From assembly GCF_023156285.1 (NCBI RefSeq), contig NZ_JAKZAJ010000007.1:62001-126000 (forward strand): 64,000 nucleotides of DNA, read 5' to 3'. This stretch comes from Marinobacter koreensis (lineage in GTDB: Bacteria; Pseudomonadota; Gammaproteobacteria; Pseudomonadales; Oleiphilaceae). A program made the position numbers and the translations under genes. Below the pieces are notes generated by a model. It was not told where the DNA came from. It did not search any database and saw nothing but the letters and a program-made list of their open reading frames with translations. Numbering within the stretch: the stretch's first letter is position 1; each line of letters opens with the position of its first letter. Positions 48,469-58,089 of this stretch are shown in pieces.

Positions 48469-50634
48469 TTAGCCCGTTTCCTGTGGGTCGACGTCGATCA
48501 TCCATCGGAGCCGGGCGGAGAGCTTGCGCTGATCCAGTGCCTGGCAGATTGTCGATAGCGTCGTGTTAAGGCGCCCTCGATGTTCCGAAAGAAGGATCAG
48601 CTGGGCCCGGTGGCGATCGGCCCGACGTGCAATCATGGCCGGCAGCGGCCCCCAGGTTTCGATGCCGGGGCGCAGCGCCAGGGGTTTGATGGAGTCCAGC
48701 AGTTCCAGGCTGGCCTGCATGGTATCGGCTTCGGCCCTGAAGATCGCCATGTGCCTGAAGGGAGGGAATCGGTTGGCCTCCCGTTCCGCGAGCAGTTGAT
48801 CAGCGATTTTTAGATAGTGGTCGTTGCACAGGGATTTGAGCAACGGGTGATCGCTGTGGCAGGTCTGGATCAGCACGGTTCCGGGTCTTTCGGCGCGGCC
48901 GGCTCGCCCGCTGACCTGAAGCAGTGTCTGGATCAGCTGTTCGGGGGCCCGGAAATCGACGCTGAAGAGTCCGCCATCGGCATTGACCACGACCACCAGG
49001 GTGACTTTCGGAAAATCGTGCCCCTTGGCAAGCATCTGGGTGCCCACCAGCACGCAGGGTGCGCCGCTGTTTACCCGATCAAGGATCGACTGGATGCTCC
49101 CCTTGCGTTGAGTGCTGTCACGGTCGACCCGAACGATGGGGATGTCCGGCAGTGACTGCGTCAGGACATCTTCGGTGCGTTCGGTGCCTTGTCCGACGGG
49201 TTTGAACGCTTCGCTCTGGCATTGGGGGCAGTGGCTGGTTGCTGCGGTCTGGTAATCGCAGTGATGGCAGCGCATGGCCCGATCCCTTCGGTGGTAGGTG
49301 AGTCGGGTATCGCACCGCGGGCATTCGACGATGTGTCCGCAGTCGAAGCACATCATGATTGGTGCAAAACCGCGCCGGTTCACGAACACCAGGGCCTGTT
49401 CGCCGCGGTCCAGAGTCTCTCGGATTGCCTTAAGTGCCGGTCGGGACAGTCCGCCCTCGAGGGGGCGGCTTCGTATATCGAGCAGCTTCAGGGTGGGCGG
49501 TGACGCCTTTTTGGCTCGCTGTTCCAGTTTGACTAACCGGTATTTGCCCTGAAGGGCATTGTTGTAGGACTCCAGCGATGGTGTCGCCGAGCCGAGGATG
49601 ACCGGGCATTCATTGAGGTGGGCACGGTACACGGCAAGGTCCCGGCCAGAATAACGAAAGCCTTCTCCCTGTTTGTAGGATGTGTCGTGCTCTTCGTCGA
49701 CAATGATGGTTTTCAGTCTCGCGAACGGGAGCAGCACCGCCGAACGCGTCCCGATCAGGACAATGGGGTCCCCGTTCCGGACTTTCAGCCAGGTTGCCAG
49801 GCGTTCGCCGTCGTTCAGGGCCGAATGCCAGACAACGACCCGGTCGCCGAAATAGTGACGGAACCGGGCCACGGTCTGGGGGGTAAGGTTGATCTCCGGC
49901 ACCAGCACCAGGGCTTGATCGGATGACGCCAACTGATGTTTCAGGTAATGAAGATACAGTTCGGTCTTCCCGCTGCCGGTGATGCCGTAGAGAAGGCAGG
50001 CGTCAAAGCCCGTTCGAACCTGTTGCAATTGTTCGGCTGCGTGCTGTTGTACCGGGGTCAGGCGCGGCGGAGCGACAGGCGATGGCTCGATAGCATGTTT
50101 TGCCGCCGGAACTGCATGGCTGATCCGGCCCTTATCCGCCAATGCCTTGATCTGATTCAGGGTGAAGCCGGCATCCCGGATCGCGCGCTCGCTGACAGGG
50201 GCCGGCTGATCTGAGAGCCAGTCCAGTAACGCCCTCTGACGATGGGCGTTGGCCGGCAACGGCTCGCCGGACTGGGCTGATGTCCAGAAGCGTTCCTCGG
50301 CGACTTCGGCGCTCCGACCTTTACGCAAAGCCGGCGGTAGGGCCGTAAACAGGCATTCTCCGAGGGGGTGCTGATAATAGGTGCTGGCCCACGTGAGTAG
50401 GTCGACTGTTTCGGGGGGTAAGGCTGGCCAGCTCTCAAGAGCGCCGGTAACCGGTTTCAGGGGAATGCCTTCCGGAGGGGGAGAATCGGTTTCGGCCACC
50501 AGTCCGGTCAACTGCTGACGACCGAACGGGATCTGGACCCGTTGTCCCCGGGTGAGTGCCAGTCCTTCCGGTACCGTGTAGTCGAACAGTCGACGGAGTG
50601 GCCTGTTCAAGGCAATTCGCACAGTTTTGGGCAC
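48469..50634 (-). CDS. priA: Primosomal protein N' (replication restart helicase PriA)
   Basis: PriA recognises stalled forks and reloads DnaB. The roughly 721-residue protein has an N-terminal 3'-DNA-binding domain (VRIALNRPLRRLFDYTVPEG), Walker A YGITGSGKTELYLH, DEEH box IIVDEEHD, and a zinc-binding insert with four Cys pairs (CFDCGHIVECPRC, MRCHHC, HCPQC). Helicase motifs V and VI follow (VGTQMLAKGHDFPKVTLV, QVSGRAGR). I prefer GTG 50634, which has GGAG 6 bases upstream and starts at the homologous PKTVRIAL. An ATG at 50691 would add 19 residues. Confidence 0.95.
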   Translation of the reverse strand: MPKTVRIALNRPLRRLFDYTVPEGLALTRGQRVQIPFGRQQLTGLVAETDSPPPEGIPLKPVTGALESWPALPPETVDLLTWASTYYQHPLGECLFTALPPALRKGRSAEVAEERFWTSAQSGEPLPANAHRQRALLDWLSDQPAPVSERAIRDAGFTLNQIKALADKGRISHAVPAAKHAIEPSPVAPPRLTPVQQHAAEQLQQVRTGFDACLLYGITGSGKTELYLHYLKHQLASSDQALVLVPEINLTPQTVARFRHYFGDRVVVWHSALNDGERLATWLKVRNGDPIVLIGTRSAVLLPFARLKTIIVDEEHDTSYKQGEGFRYSGRDLAVYRAHLNECPVILGSATPSLESYNNALQGKYRLVKLEQRAKKASPPTLKLLDIRSRPLEGGLSRPALKAIRETLDRGEQALVFVNRRGFAPIMMCFDCGHIVECPRCDTRLTYHRRDRAMRCHHCDYQTAATSHCPQCQSEAFKPVGQGTERTEDVLTQSLPDIPIVRVDRDSTQRKGSIQSILDRVNSGAPCVLVGTQMLAKGHDFPKVTLVVVVNADGGLFSVDFRAPEQLIQTLLQVSGRAGRAERPGTVLIQTCHSDHPLLKSLCNDHYLKIADQLLAEREANRFPPFRHMAIFRAEADTMQASLELLDSIKPLALRPGIETWGPLPAMIARRADRHRAQLILLSEHRGRLNTTLSTICQALDQRKLSARLRWMIDVDPQETG

Positions 50635-50853
50635 TGGAACTCCATTGGTGTCAGGCCTGCGGATTTTACCTACCATCGGGTTTCGGGACACCCTGAAGGC
50701 TTGCCTGGATTCGGCTTTGCAAGTATGATTCGCGGTCTGATTTTGGGCGAGGGCTGATTTTGCCTTGCCTTTTACTTTGATTCAAACATGCGGTGCCTGG
50801 CGCCGGGCTGAGTGCCCGTGACCGGGTAGCGGCATGACCGATAGAGGTTCGTC

Positions 50854-51075
50854 ATGAAAGAAGGTATCCACCCGAAGTACGAAGAAATTACCGCGACCTG
50901 CTCTTGCGGTAATGTTATCCAGACCCGCTCAACCGTTGGTCACGATCTGCAGCTGGACGTATGCTCCCAGTGCCACCCGTTCTACACTGGCAAGCAGAAA
51001 GTGATGGATACCGGTGGTCGTATTGACCGGTTCAACAAGCGTTTCGGCGGTCGGATCGGCGGCAAAAAGTCGTAA
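50854..51075 (+). CDS. rpmE: 50S ribosomal protein L31 (zinc form)
   Basis: A 73-residue type A L31 with all four zinc-ligand cysteines: CSCG near residues 16-18 and CSQC near 37-40. This zinc-containing form is normally replaced by a Cys-free paralogue under zinc starvation. The sequence [20 protein letters not shown] is typical. It is divergent from priA and followed by a strong terminator. Confidence 0.97.
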   Translation: MKEGIHPKYEEITATCSCGNVIQTRSTVGHDLQLDVCSQCHPFYTGKQKVMDTGGRIDRFNKRFGGRIGGKKS

Positions 51076-51094
51076 TCCAGTCGAGATGTTATTG

Positions 51095-51121
51095 AAAAAA
51101 GCGCCTTCAGGCGCTTTTTTT
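51095..51121 (+). terminator. Terminator of rpmE
   Basis: AAAAAAGCGCC-TTCA-GGCGCTTTTTTT, a short GC stem with a four-base loop and long T-run, 20 bases after the rpmE stop. Confidence 0.95.
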
Positions 51122-51293
51122 GTGGCTCGCTGAAAGTATGTAGCGTGGTGCGATATAAGCAAATGGACGTATTGACGGCACGAAAGTTGTGCATGGGCTA
51201 CTTGTCGTTTTGGGTCCGGCGGGCCATAATGGCGCGCTCTGCCGGAGCATCGGTGGATCATTACCTTTAAACGTGACAAACGGAACAGTGGCA

Positions 51294-52559
51294 ATGTCTC
51301 AAGATCTGAAAGCAGCAGCCCTTGAATATCACGCCAAACCGCGGCCGGGAAAGCTGAGTGTTGAAATCACCAAGCCGACCAAAACCTCCCGCGACCTTTC
51401 TTTGGCGTACAGTCCCGGGGTTGCCGAGCCGGTCCGCGAGATCGCGAAAGACCCGGAGAATGCTTACAAATACACAGGGAAGGGCAACCTTGTCGCTGTG
51501 ATTTCCAATGGCTCTGCGATTTTGGGTCTGGGTAATCTTGGACCGCTGGCCAGCAAGCCGGTCATGGAAGGAAAGGGCGTGCTGTTCAAGCGCTTCGCCG
51601 GGATCGATGTGTTCGATATTGAAGTCGACTCGGAGAGTCCGCAGGCCTTTATCGAAACGGTCGAGCGTATCGCGGATACCTTTGGCGGAATCAATCTCGA
51701 GGATATCAAGGCGCCTGAATGTTTTGAGATCGAGCGTGCGCTGATCGAAAAATGCAGTGTTCCGGTGTTCCACGATGACCAGCATGGTACTGCGATCGTA
51801 ACTGCAGCCGGGATGATCAACGCCCTGGAGTTGCAGGGTAAGAAGATCGAGGAAGCGACCGTGGTCTGCCTGGGCGCTGGTGCTGCCGCGAATGCCTGCA
51901 TGAAGCTGCTGATCAGCTGTGGCGTCCGCTCCGAAAACATCTTCATGCTGGACCGCAAGGGTGTCATCCATTCAGGGCGTGACGACCTGAATCAGTACAA
52001 GGCCATGTTTGCCAATGACACTGACAAGCGCACCCTCGATGATGCCATTGACGGCGCCGATGTGTTTGTTGGTCTTTCCGGTCCGGATCTGCTGTCCGGC
52101 GAGCAGCTGAAGAAAATGGCGCCGAACCCGATCGTGTTTGCCTGTTCCAATCCGGATCCGGAAATCAGCCCGGAGCTGGCCAACTCGGTTCGCGATGACT
52201 TGATTATGGCAACGGGGCGCTCGGACTATCCGAACCAGGTGAACAATGTTCTTGGCTTCCCGTTCATCTTCCGTGGGGCCCTGGACGTGCGGGCAACAGC
52301 AATCAACGAAGAAATGAAGGTGGCTGCAGTGCATGCCATTCGTGAGCTGGCGAAGGAGCCGGTGCCGCAGGAGATCTGCGAGGCGTATGGTGTAGACAAA
52401 TTCGAATTCGGTCGGGAATACATTATTCCCAAGCCGATGGATGTCCGTCTGCTGGAGGTCGTTCCAGCTGCGGTCGCCCGTGCTGCCGTGGATTCAGGTG
52501 TTGCCCGCAATCCGTACCCGGCGCACTATCCGCTCAAGTCCATGGAGGACATTATCTGA
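51294..52559 (+). CDS. maeB: Malic enzyme (short form, MaeB-type without phosphotransacetylase domain)
   Basis: It converts malate to pyruvate and CO2 with reduction of NAD(P). The 421-residue protein starts MSQDLKAAALEYHAKPRPGK. It contains the malic-enzyme signatures YSPGVAEPVREI, NGSAILGLGNLGPLASKPVM, FHDDQHGTAIV, and the Rossmann motif VVCLGAGAAANACMKLL. E. coli MaeB (about 759 residues) carries a C-terminal PTA-like domain that is absent here, as in the Pseudomonas enzyme. ATG 51294 is chosen by homology. The open frame to 51189 is upstream DNA. Confidence 0.92.
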   Translation: MSQDLKAAALEYHAKPRPGKLSVEITKPTKTSRDLSLAYSPGVAEPVREIAKDPENAYKYTGKGNLVAVISNGSAILGLGNLGPLASKPVMEGKGVLFKRFAGIDVFDIEVDSESPQAFIETVERIADTFGGINLEDIKAPECFEIERALIEKCSVPVFHDDQHGTAIVTAAGMINALELQGKKIEEATVVCLGAGAAANACMKLLISCGVRSENIFMLDRKGVIHSGRDDLNQYKAMFANDTDKRTLDDAIDGADVFVGLSGPDLLSGEQLKKMAPNPIVFACSNPDPEISPELANSVRDDLIMATGRSDYPNQVNNVLGFPFIFRGALDVRATAINEEMKVAAVHAIRELAKEPVPQEICEAYGVDKFEFGREYIIPKPMDVRLLEVVPAAVARAAVDSGVARNPYPAHYPLKSMEDII

Positions 52560-52576
52560 GCGGCGAAAAGTGCAAC

Positions 52577-52609
52577 AAAAAAACCGGCGGTGATTCCGCC
52601 GGTTTTTTT
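52577..52609. terminator. Bidirectional terminator between maeB and PBP1A
   Basis: Poly-A, stem ACCGGCGG / CCGCCGGT, poly-T: AAAAAAACCGGCGG-TGATT-CCGCCGGTTTTTTT. It serves both convergent genes. Confidence 0.95.
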
Positions 52610-52632
52610 GTGTCTGAGGATCTGAGCTGTTG

Positions 52633-55092
52633 TCAGAAAATCTGTCGGGAGAGCCCGCTGTCTTCCTGCTCCTCGTTCTTCTGGCTCTCTTTCTCGGGCG
52701 CGAGAGGGGCGGGTGCGTCCTCTTCCTTGAAGACTTCGAACACGCCGTCTTCTCCGGGGCGCGCCCGTTGACCAGTCTCCGGGTCGATCCGGATGTTAAC
52801 GATGCCGTTGGGGCGCGGCATGTTGGATAGGGGGGTGTCCTTCAGAGCAACCCGCATGTAGTCAATCCAGATCGGAAGCGCCGTGCTCGCCCCGTACTCG
52901 CCACGGCCCAGGGGCGCAGGCTGATCGAACCCGACCCATACCGTGGTTGCAAGCTGATGATTGAACCCTGAGAACCAGGTGTCGCGCTGATCGTTGGTGG
53001 TTCCCGTTTTCCCGGCGATATCAGAGCGATCCAGTTTCAGGGCCCGCCGCCCGGTTCCCTTTCTTATGACGTCTTTCATCATCGAGTGGAGAATATAGAC
53101 CGAACGCTTGTCGACCAGACGATGCATGATCCGGGGCGCCGGTTGTGCGGCATCCTCGGTGCCGGCTTCTTCCGGCAAGGGTGTCTCCGGGTTACGCTCT
53201 TTAGCCTCACACTCCTCGTCACAGAGAATGGTCTCCGGTGCCTGGTAGACGACCTTGCCGTTTACATCCTGGATCGTTTTGATCAGGTAGGGCTGAACGT
53301 CATAACCTCCATTGGCAATCACGGCCATGCCCCGGGCCTCGTCCATCGGGGACAGCAGGCCGCTTCCCAGTGCCAGGGAGAGATCGTCAGGCATCTTGTC
53401 TGTGGGGATTTTGAGCTGTTTGAGGAAGTCCAGGGCATTCTCGATACCCAGATCCCTCAGAAGCCGGATCGAAACGATGTTCCTTGATGTGTAGAGCGCT
53501 TCCCGCAGCCGGGTCGGGCCATAGAACTGGCCTGAAGAGTTCTGGGGCCGCCAGGACGTCTCCAGCTTGGAGTCATCGAAAACGATGGGGGCGTCGTTGT
53601 AGATGGTGGCCGGGGTCTTGCCCTTGGTAAGCGCCATAAGATAGAGGAATGGCTTGAAGTTCGATCCGGGCTGGCGGGCCGCCTGAGTGGCCCGGTTGTA
53701 CTTGCTCTGGTTGAAGCTGTAGCCGCCACTGAGTGCCTCTATGGCTCCGTTTTTCGCCTTGAGTGAAATCAGGGCGCCCTCGACCTGCGGCACCTGGCTA
53801 AGGCCAACTCGTGTTGGCTGATCCACTTCGGATGGCTGGTCGCCCAATGCTTTCACGTAGACCACATCGCCGACAGTCAGAACGTCCGACGGTGCCTTCG
53901 GTGCGGCGCCTTTCAGGTCCTCGGTCTTGTAACGTCTGGCCCAGGTCATCGTCTCGAAGGGCATCACCACGTTGCCAAGCCCCCGTGCGAACAGGCTTAC
54001 CTGGCCGGTCTCGTCGTTTACGGCGGTGGTAATTGCAGGGCGAAGTGCCTCGACGGTCGGGTAATTCTTGACCAGTGTGTCGGCGCCGCGGCTGTCCAGC
54101 GTTGCCTTGTCCAGATGGCCGATCGGTCCCCGGAAACCGTGTCGCCGATCATAGGCCTCAAGGCCGTCCCGCAGGGACTCCGTTGCTGCCTGCTGCTTCT
54201 CGCTGTTCACGGTGAGGGTGACGGTATAGCCGTCGCTGTAAGCGCCGTCACCGAAACGCCGGACGATATCCGCGCGTGCCATTTCTGCAACGTAATCGGC
54301 ATCCACTTCTGGCTCGATGCTGTGATAGCTGGCGGTAAGGGGCGCTTTGACGGCCAGGCTGTAGGCATCGTCCGTGATGTATCCAAGGTCGCGCATCCGG
54401 CCCAGTATCCAGTTACGGCGGCTCATGGCGCGTTCGGGATCTGCAAGCGGATTGTAGGCTGAGGGTGCTTTGGGCAATCCGGCCAGCATGGCCATCTGCG
54501 CCAGCGACAGTTCATTGACTGGCTTGTCGTAATAGACGCTCGCTGCGGCGGCAAGCCCGTAGGCCCGGTTGCCCAGGTAGATCTTGTTCAGATAGAGCTC
54601 AAGAATCTTGTTTTTGTCGAGTTCACGCTCGATCTGAAGAGCGAGCAGTATCTCGTTGAACTTGCGGATGAAGGTCCTGTCGCGTGACAAAAAGTAATTT
54701 TTTGCAACCTGCATCGTGATGGTACTGCCCCCGGACTGGATTTCTCCGGTGGATACCAGTTGCACGGCAGCCCGCGCCAGGCCTTTGATGTCGATCCCGA
54801 AGTGCTCGTAAAAGCGGGAGTCTTCAGCCGCCATGAAGGCTTGTAACTGAATTGTAGGGATCTGTTCGATTGTGATTGGGGTCCTTCTCTTTTCACCGAA
54901 TTCTGCTATTAATCTGTTGTCTTCGCTAAACACCCTGAGGGGCGTCTGTAGCTTGACGTCCAGCAGCTGTTGTACGGGCGGAAGGCCCGGGCGAAGATAA
55001 AGGTAAAATCCTGAGACTGTGATAACAGCGACACTCAGTCCGGTAAGAAAGAACCAGGCGAAAAGGCGAGATGTGCGCAACAAATGAGACAT
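52633..55092 (-). CDS. mrcA: Penicillin-binding protein 1A (class A PBP)
   Basis: An 819-residue bifunctional peptidoglycan glycosyltransferase/transpeptidase anchored by an N-terminal helix (FAWFFLTGLSVAVITVSGFYL). The GT51 domain has AEDSRFYEHFGID with the catalytic Glu and GGSTITMQVAKNYFLS. A PBP1A-type OB-like insert follows. The transpeptidase motifs are SNFK (SXXK) in ARQPGSNFKPFLY, an SRN-type motif in YTSRNIVSIR, and KTGTTND. The C-terminal tail is Pro/Glu/Lys-rich. It is divergent from pilM, the arrangement seen in Pseudomonas (ponA/pilM). Confidence 0.96.
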   Translation of the reverse strand: MSHLLRTSRLFAWFFLTGLSVAVITVSGFYLYLRPGLPPVQQLLDVKLQTPLRVFSEDNRLIAEFGEKRRTPITIEQIPTIQLQAFMAAEDSRFYEHFGIDIKGLARAAVQLVSTGEIQSGGSTITMQVAKNYFLSRDRTFIRKFNEILLALQIERELDKNKILELYLNKIYLGNRAYGLAAAASVYYDKPVNELSLAQMAMLAGLPKAPSAYNPLADPERAMSRRNWILGRMRDLGYITDDAYSLAVKAPLTASYHSIEPEVDADYVAEMARADIVRRFGDGAYSDGYTVTLTVNSEKQQAATESLRDGLEAYDRRHGFRGPIGHLDKATLDSRGADTLVKNYPTVEALRPAITTAVNDETGQVSLFARGLGNVVMPFETMTWARRYKTEDLKGAAPKAPSDVLTVGDVVYVKALGDQPSEVDQPTRVGLSQVPQVEGALISLKAKNGAIEALSGGYSFNQSKYNRATQAARQPGSNFKPFLYLMALTKGKTPATIYNDAPIVFDDSKLETSWRPQNSSGQFYGPTRLREALYTSRNIVSIRLLRDLGIENALDFLKQLKIPTDKMPDDLSLALGSGLLSPMDEARGMAVIANGGYDVQPYLIKTIQDVNGKVVYQAPETILCDEECEAKERNPETPLPEEAGTEDAAQPAPRIMHRLVDKRSVYILHSMMKDVIRKGTGRRALKLDRSDIAGKTGTTNDQRDTWFSGFNHQLATTVWVGFDQPAPLGRGEYGASTALPIWIDYMRVALKDTPLSNMPRPNGIVNIRIDPETGQRARPGEDGVFEVFKEEDAPAPLAPEKESQKNEEQEDSGLSRQIF

Positions 55093-55279
55093 TTTTTTCT
55101 GACAACTGTTGGATATAGGTCTATCATTTGAGAAATTGCTTTAGGAAGAATGAGGCACTCGTCTGTTAAGCAATGCTTCTCGGTAAAACAAGAAATGGCA
55201 TTGTAGACGGAAAGACAAAGAAATTCTCTTACATAAAAAACACTAAGTTATTTAACCGGGTGCATGTAACCAGGTATAG

Positions 55280-56352
<1,073 letters not shown>

Positions 56353-56353
<1 letters not shown>

Positions 56354-56916
56354 TGGCAAAGATTAACCTCAGACCCTGGCGTGAAGAACTTCGCGCGGAG
56401 AAGCAGAAGCAATTTGTTGTGATGTTGCTTGGCGCCATGATCATCGCAGCCGGCCTTGTATTTCTGTGGAAGTCCGATATGGATAGCCGGATCGCCTACC
56501 AGCAATCCCGGAATGCCTACATCGAAACCGCCGCAAAGAAACTGGATGCCCAGATCAAGGAGATCGAGAATCTCAAGCGCAAGCGCGACGAGCTTCTGGC
56601 CCGGATGAAGGTCATCCAGGATCTTCAAGGCAAGCGTCCGGTCATCGTGCGGATATTCGACGAGTTGGTGCGAACCTTGCCGGACGGTCTTTTCTACACG
56701 GATCTGAAGAGAACCGGTGACACCCTGCAAATCGTGGGTATGGCGGAATCCAACAACCGGATTTCCACCCTGATGCGCTCGTTTGACGAGTCCGACTGGT
56801 TTGCCGATCCCAATCTTTCCAACGTATCGGCAGCCGATAGCCGTCGTGCTGGGTACAGCCAGTTCAATCTGACGGTTAAACAGAAAACCCCCGAGCCCGA
56901 AGGGGAGGATAAGTAA
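56353..56916 (+). CDS. pilN: Type IV pilus assembly protein PilN
   Basis: A 187-residue bitopic inner-membrane protein of the alignment subcomplex. The short cytoplasmic tail AKINLRPWREELR contains the conserved INLLPWR-like PilM-binding motif. A transmembrane helix (FVVMLLGAMIIAAGLVFLW) is followed by a periplasmic coiled coil and ferredoxin-like domain. The start overlaps the pilM stop (TGATG) and its stop overlaps pilO (TAATG), so translation is coupled through the operon. Confidence 0.95.
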
Positions 56917-57527
56917 TGAGCCTCGCGGACTCTCTCAAAAGCCTGAATGAATTCGATATAAACGATCTGGATGTCAATAACGCTGGCATCTGGCCCGCTC
57001 CGATCAAAGCTATCGTGGTGCTGATCGTGTTCGGCCTGATTCTGGGTGGTGGTTATTGGTTCTTCATCAAGGACCAGTACACACAGCTGGATCGAGTGAC
57101 CAAACAGGAGCAGGAAAAGCGCAAGGAATATGAAAAGAAGGCCTATCAGGTGGCCAATCTGGACGTGTTCAAGGCGCAGATGGCCGAGATGGAAGAGACT
57201 TTCGGCGCACTCGTACGGCAGCTCCCCAGCGAAACTGAGGTGCCCGGCCTGCTCGAAGATATCACCAATACGGCCCTGGGCAGTGGCCTGTCCCTGAAGC
57301 AGATCAAGCTCCAGCAGGAGCAGCGGCGTGATTTCTATGCCGAGCTGCCCATCAATATCGAGGTGTCGGGTTCCTATCACGAGCTGGCGTCGTTCGTGAG
57401 CAGTGTGGCCAGCCTTCCACGGATCGTGACACTGCACGATTTCACCATCAAACCAACCAGCGGAGACGGAGAGCAGCTTGATATGCAGGTTGTCGCTCGT
57501 ACCTACCGCTACCGGGCTGGAGAGTGA
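56916..57527 (+). CDS. pilO: Type IV pilus assembly protein PilO
   Basis: A 203-residue partner of PilN. The N-terminal cytoplasmic segment SLADSLKSLNEFDINDLDVNN is typical. One membrane helix (IKAIVVLIVFGLILGGGYWF), a periplasmic coiled coil (EKRKEYEKKAYQVANL) and a C-terminal ferredoxin-like fold with QLPSETEVPGLLEDI follow. It overlaps pilN by one base and runs into pilP. Confidence 0.95.
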   Translation: MSLADSLKSLNEFDINDLDVNNAGIWPAPIKAIVVLIVFGLILGGGYWFFIKDQYTQLDRVTKQEQEKRKEYEKKAYQVANLDVFKAQMAEMEETFGALVRQLPSETEVPGLLEDITNTALGSGLSLKQIKLQQEQRRDFYAELPINIEVSGSYHELASFVSSVASLPRIVTLHDFTIKPTSGDGEQLDMQVVARTYRYRAGE

Positions 57528-57529
57528 GC

Positions 57530-58078
57530 ATGGCGGGATATCATGCAGGTAAGGCCTGGCTGGGAGTGTGTCTGGTGTCGCTGTTGACGGCGTGTTCCCA
57601 GGGCGGTGGTTTTTCGGATCTGGACAAGTTCATGGCGGAGGCCCGGGCGAAGCCGAGGGGGCATGTCGAGCCCTTGCCGGAGTTCAAGGCCTATGAAGCC
57701 TTCAGTTATTCGGCCGCGGACCGGAGGTCTCCGTTCGAGCCGCCCATCGATGTTCAGCTCACCATGGTAGAGCAACAGCCGGTGAGTGAGGTCGAACCGG
57801 ACCTGGATAGGCCCCGTGAAGTACTGGAGAATTTCGATATCAAGGCGCTCAGTATGGTCGGAACCCTGCAAGGGCCCTCCGGCGATCTGTATGCCCTGGT
57901 GAAAGACAGTACAGGCGGTATTCACCGGGTTAAAACCGGCAATTACATGGGGCAGAACTATGGCCGCATTGTCGGAGTCAGTGAAACGCGAATCGAGTTG
58001 ATTGAAATCGTTCCCAATGGCCGGGGCGGCTGGGTCGAGCGTCCTCGTTCCCTGACATTGAATGAGGGACAGGGCTAA
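57530..58078 (+). CDS. pilP: Type IV pilus lipoprotein PilP
   Basis: PilP links the PilNO complex to the PilQ secretin. The 182-residue precursor has a lipoprotein signal ending LLTAC and an unfolded linker. Its C-terminal beta domain has ALSMVGTLQGPSGDLYALVKD and VKTGNYMGQNYGRI, both family-typical. I chose ATG 57530 with GGAG 7 bases upstream. A GTG two codons earlier, overlapping pilO, is the alternative. Confidence 0.95.
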   Translation: MAGYHAGKAWLGVCLVSLLTACSQGGGFSDLDKFMAEARAKPRGHVEPLPEFKAYEAFSYSAADRRSPFEPPIDVQLTMVEQQPVSEVEPDLDRPREVLENFDIKALSMVGTLQGPSGDLYALVKDSTGGIHRVKTGNYMGQNYGRIVGVSETRIELIEIVPNGRGGWVERPRSLTLNEGQG

Positions 58079-58089
58079 GGAGCGGCACA

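Noticed and set aside
50331..50345. GGCGGTAG ops-like element (RfaH/JUMPstart)
   Set aside because: It occurs inside priA, and a similar word occurs at the end of metR. Neither precedes the glycan cluster.
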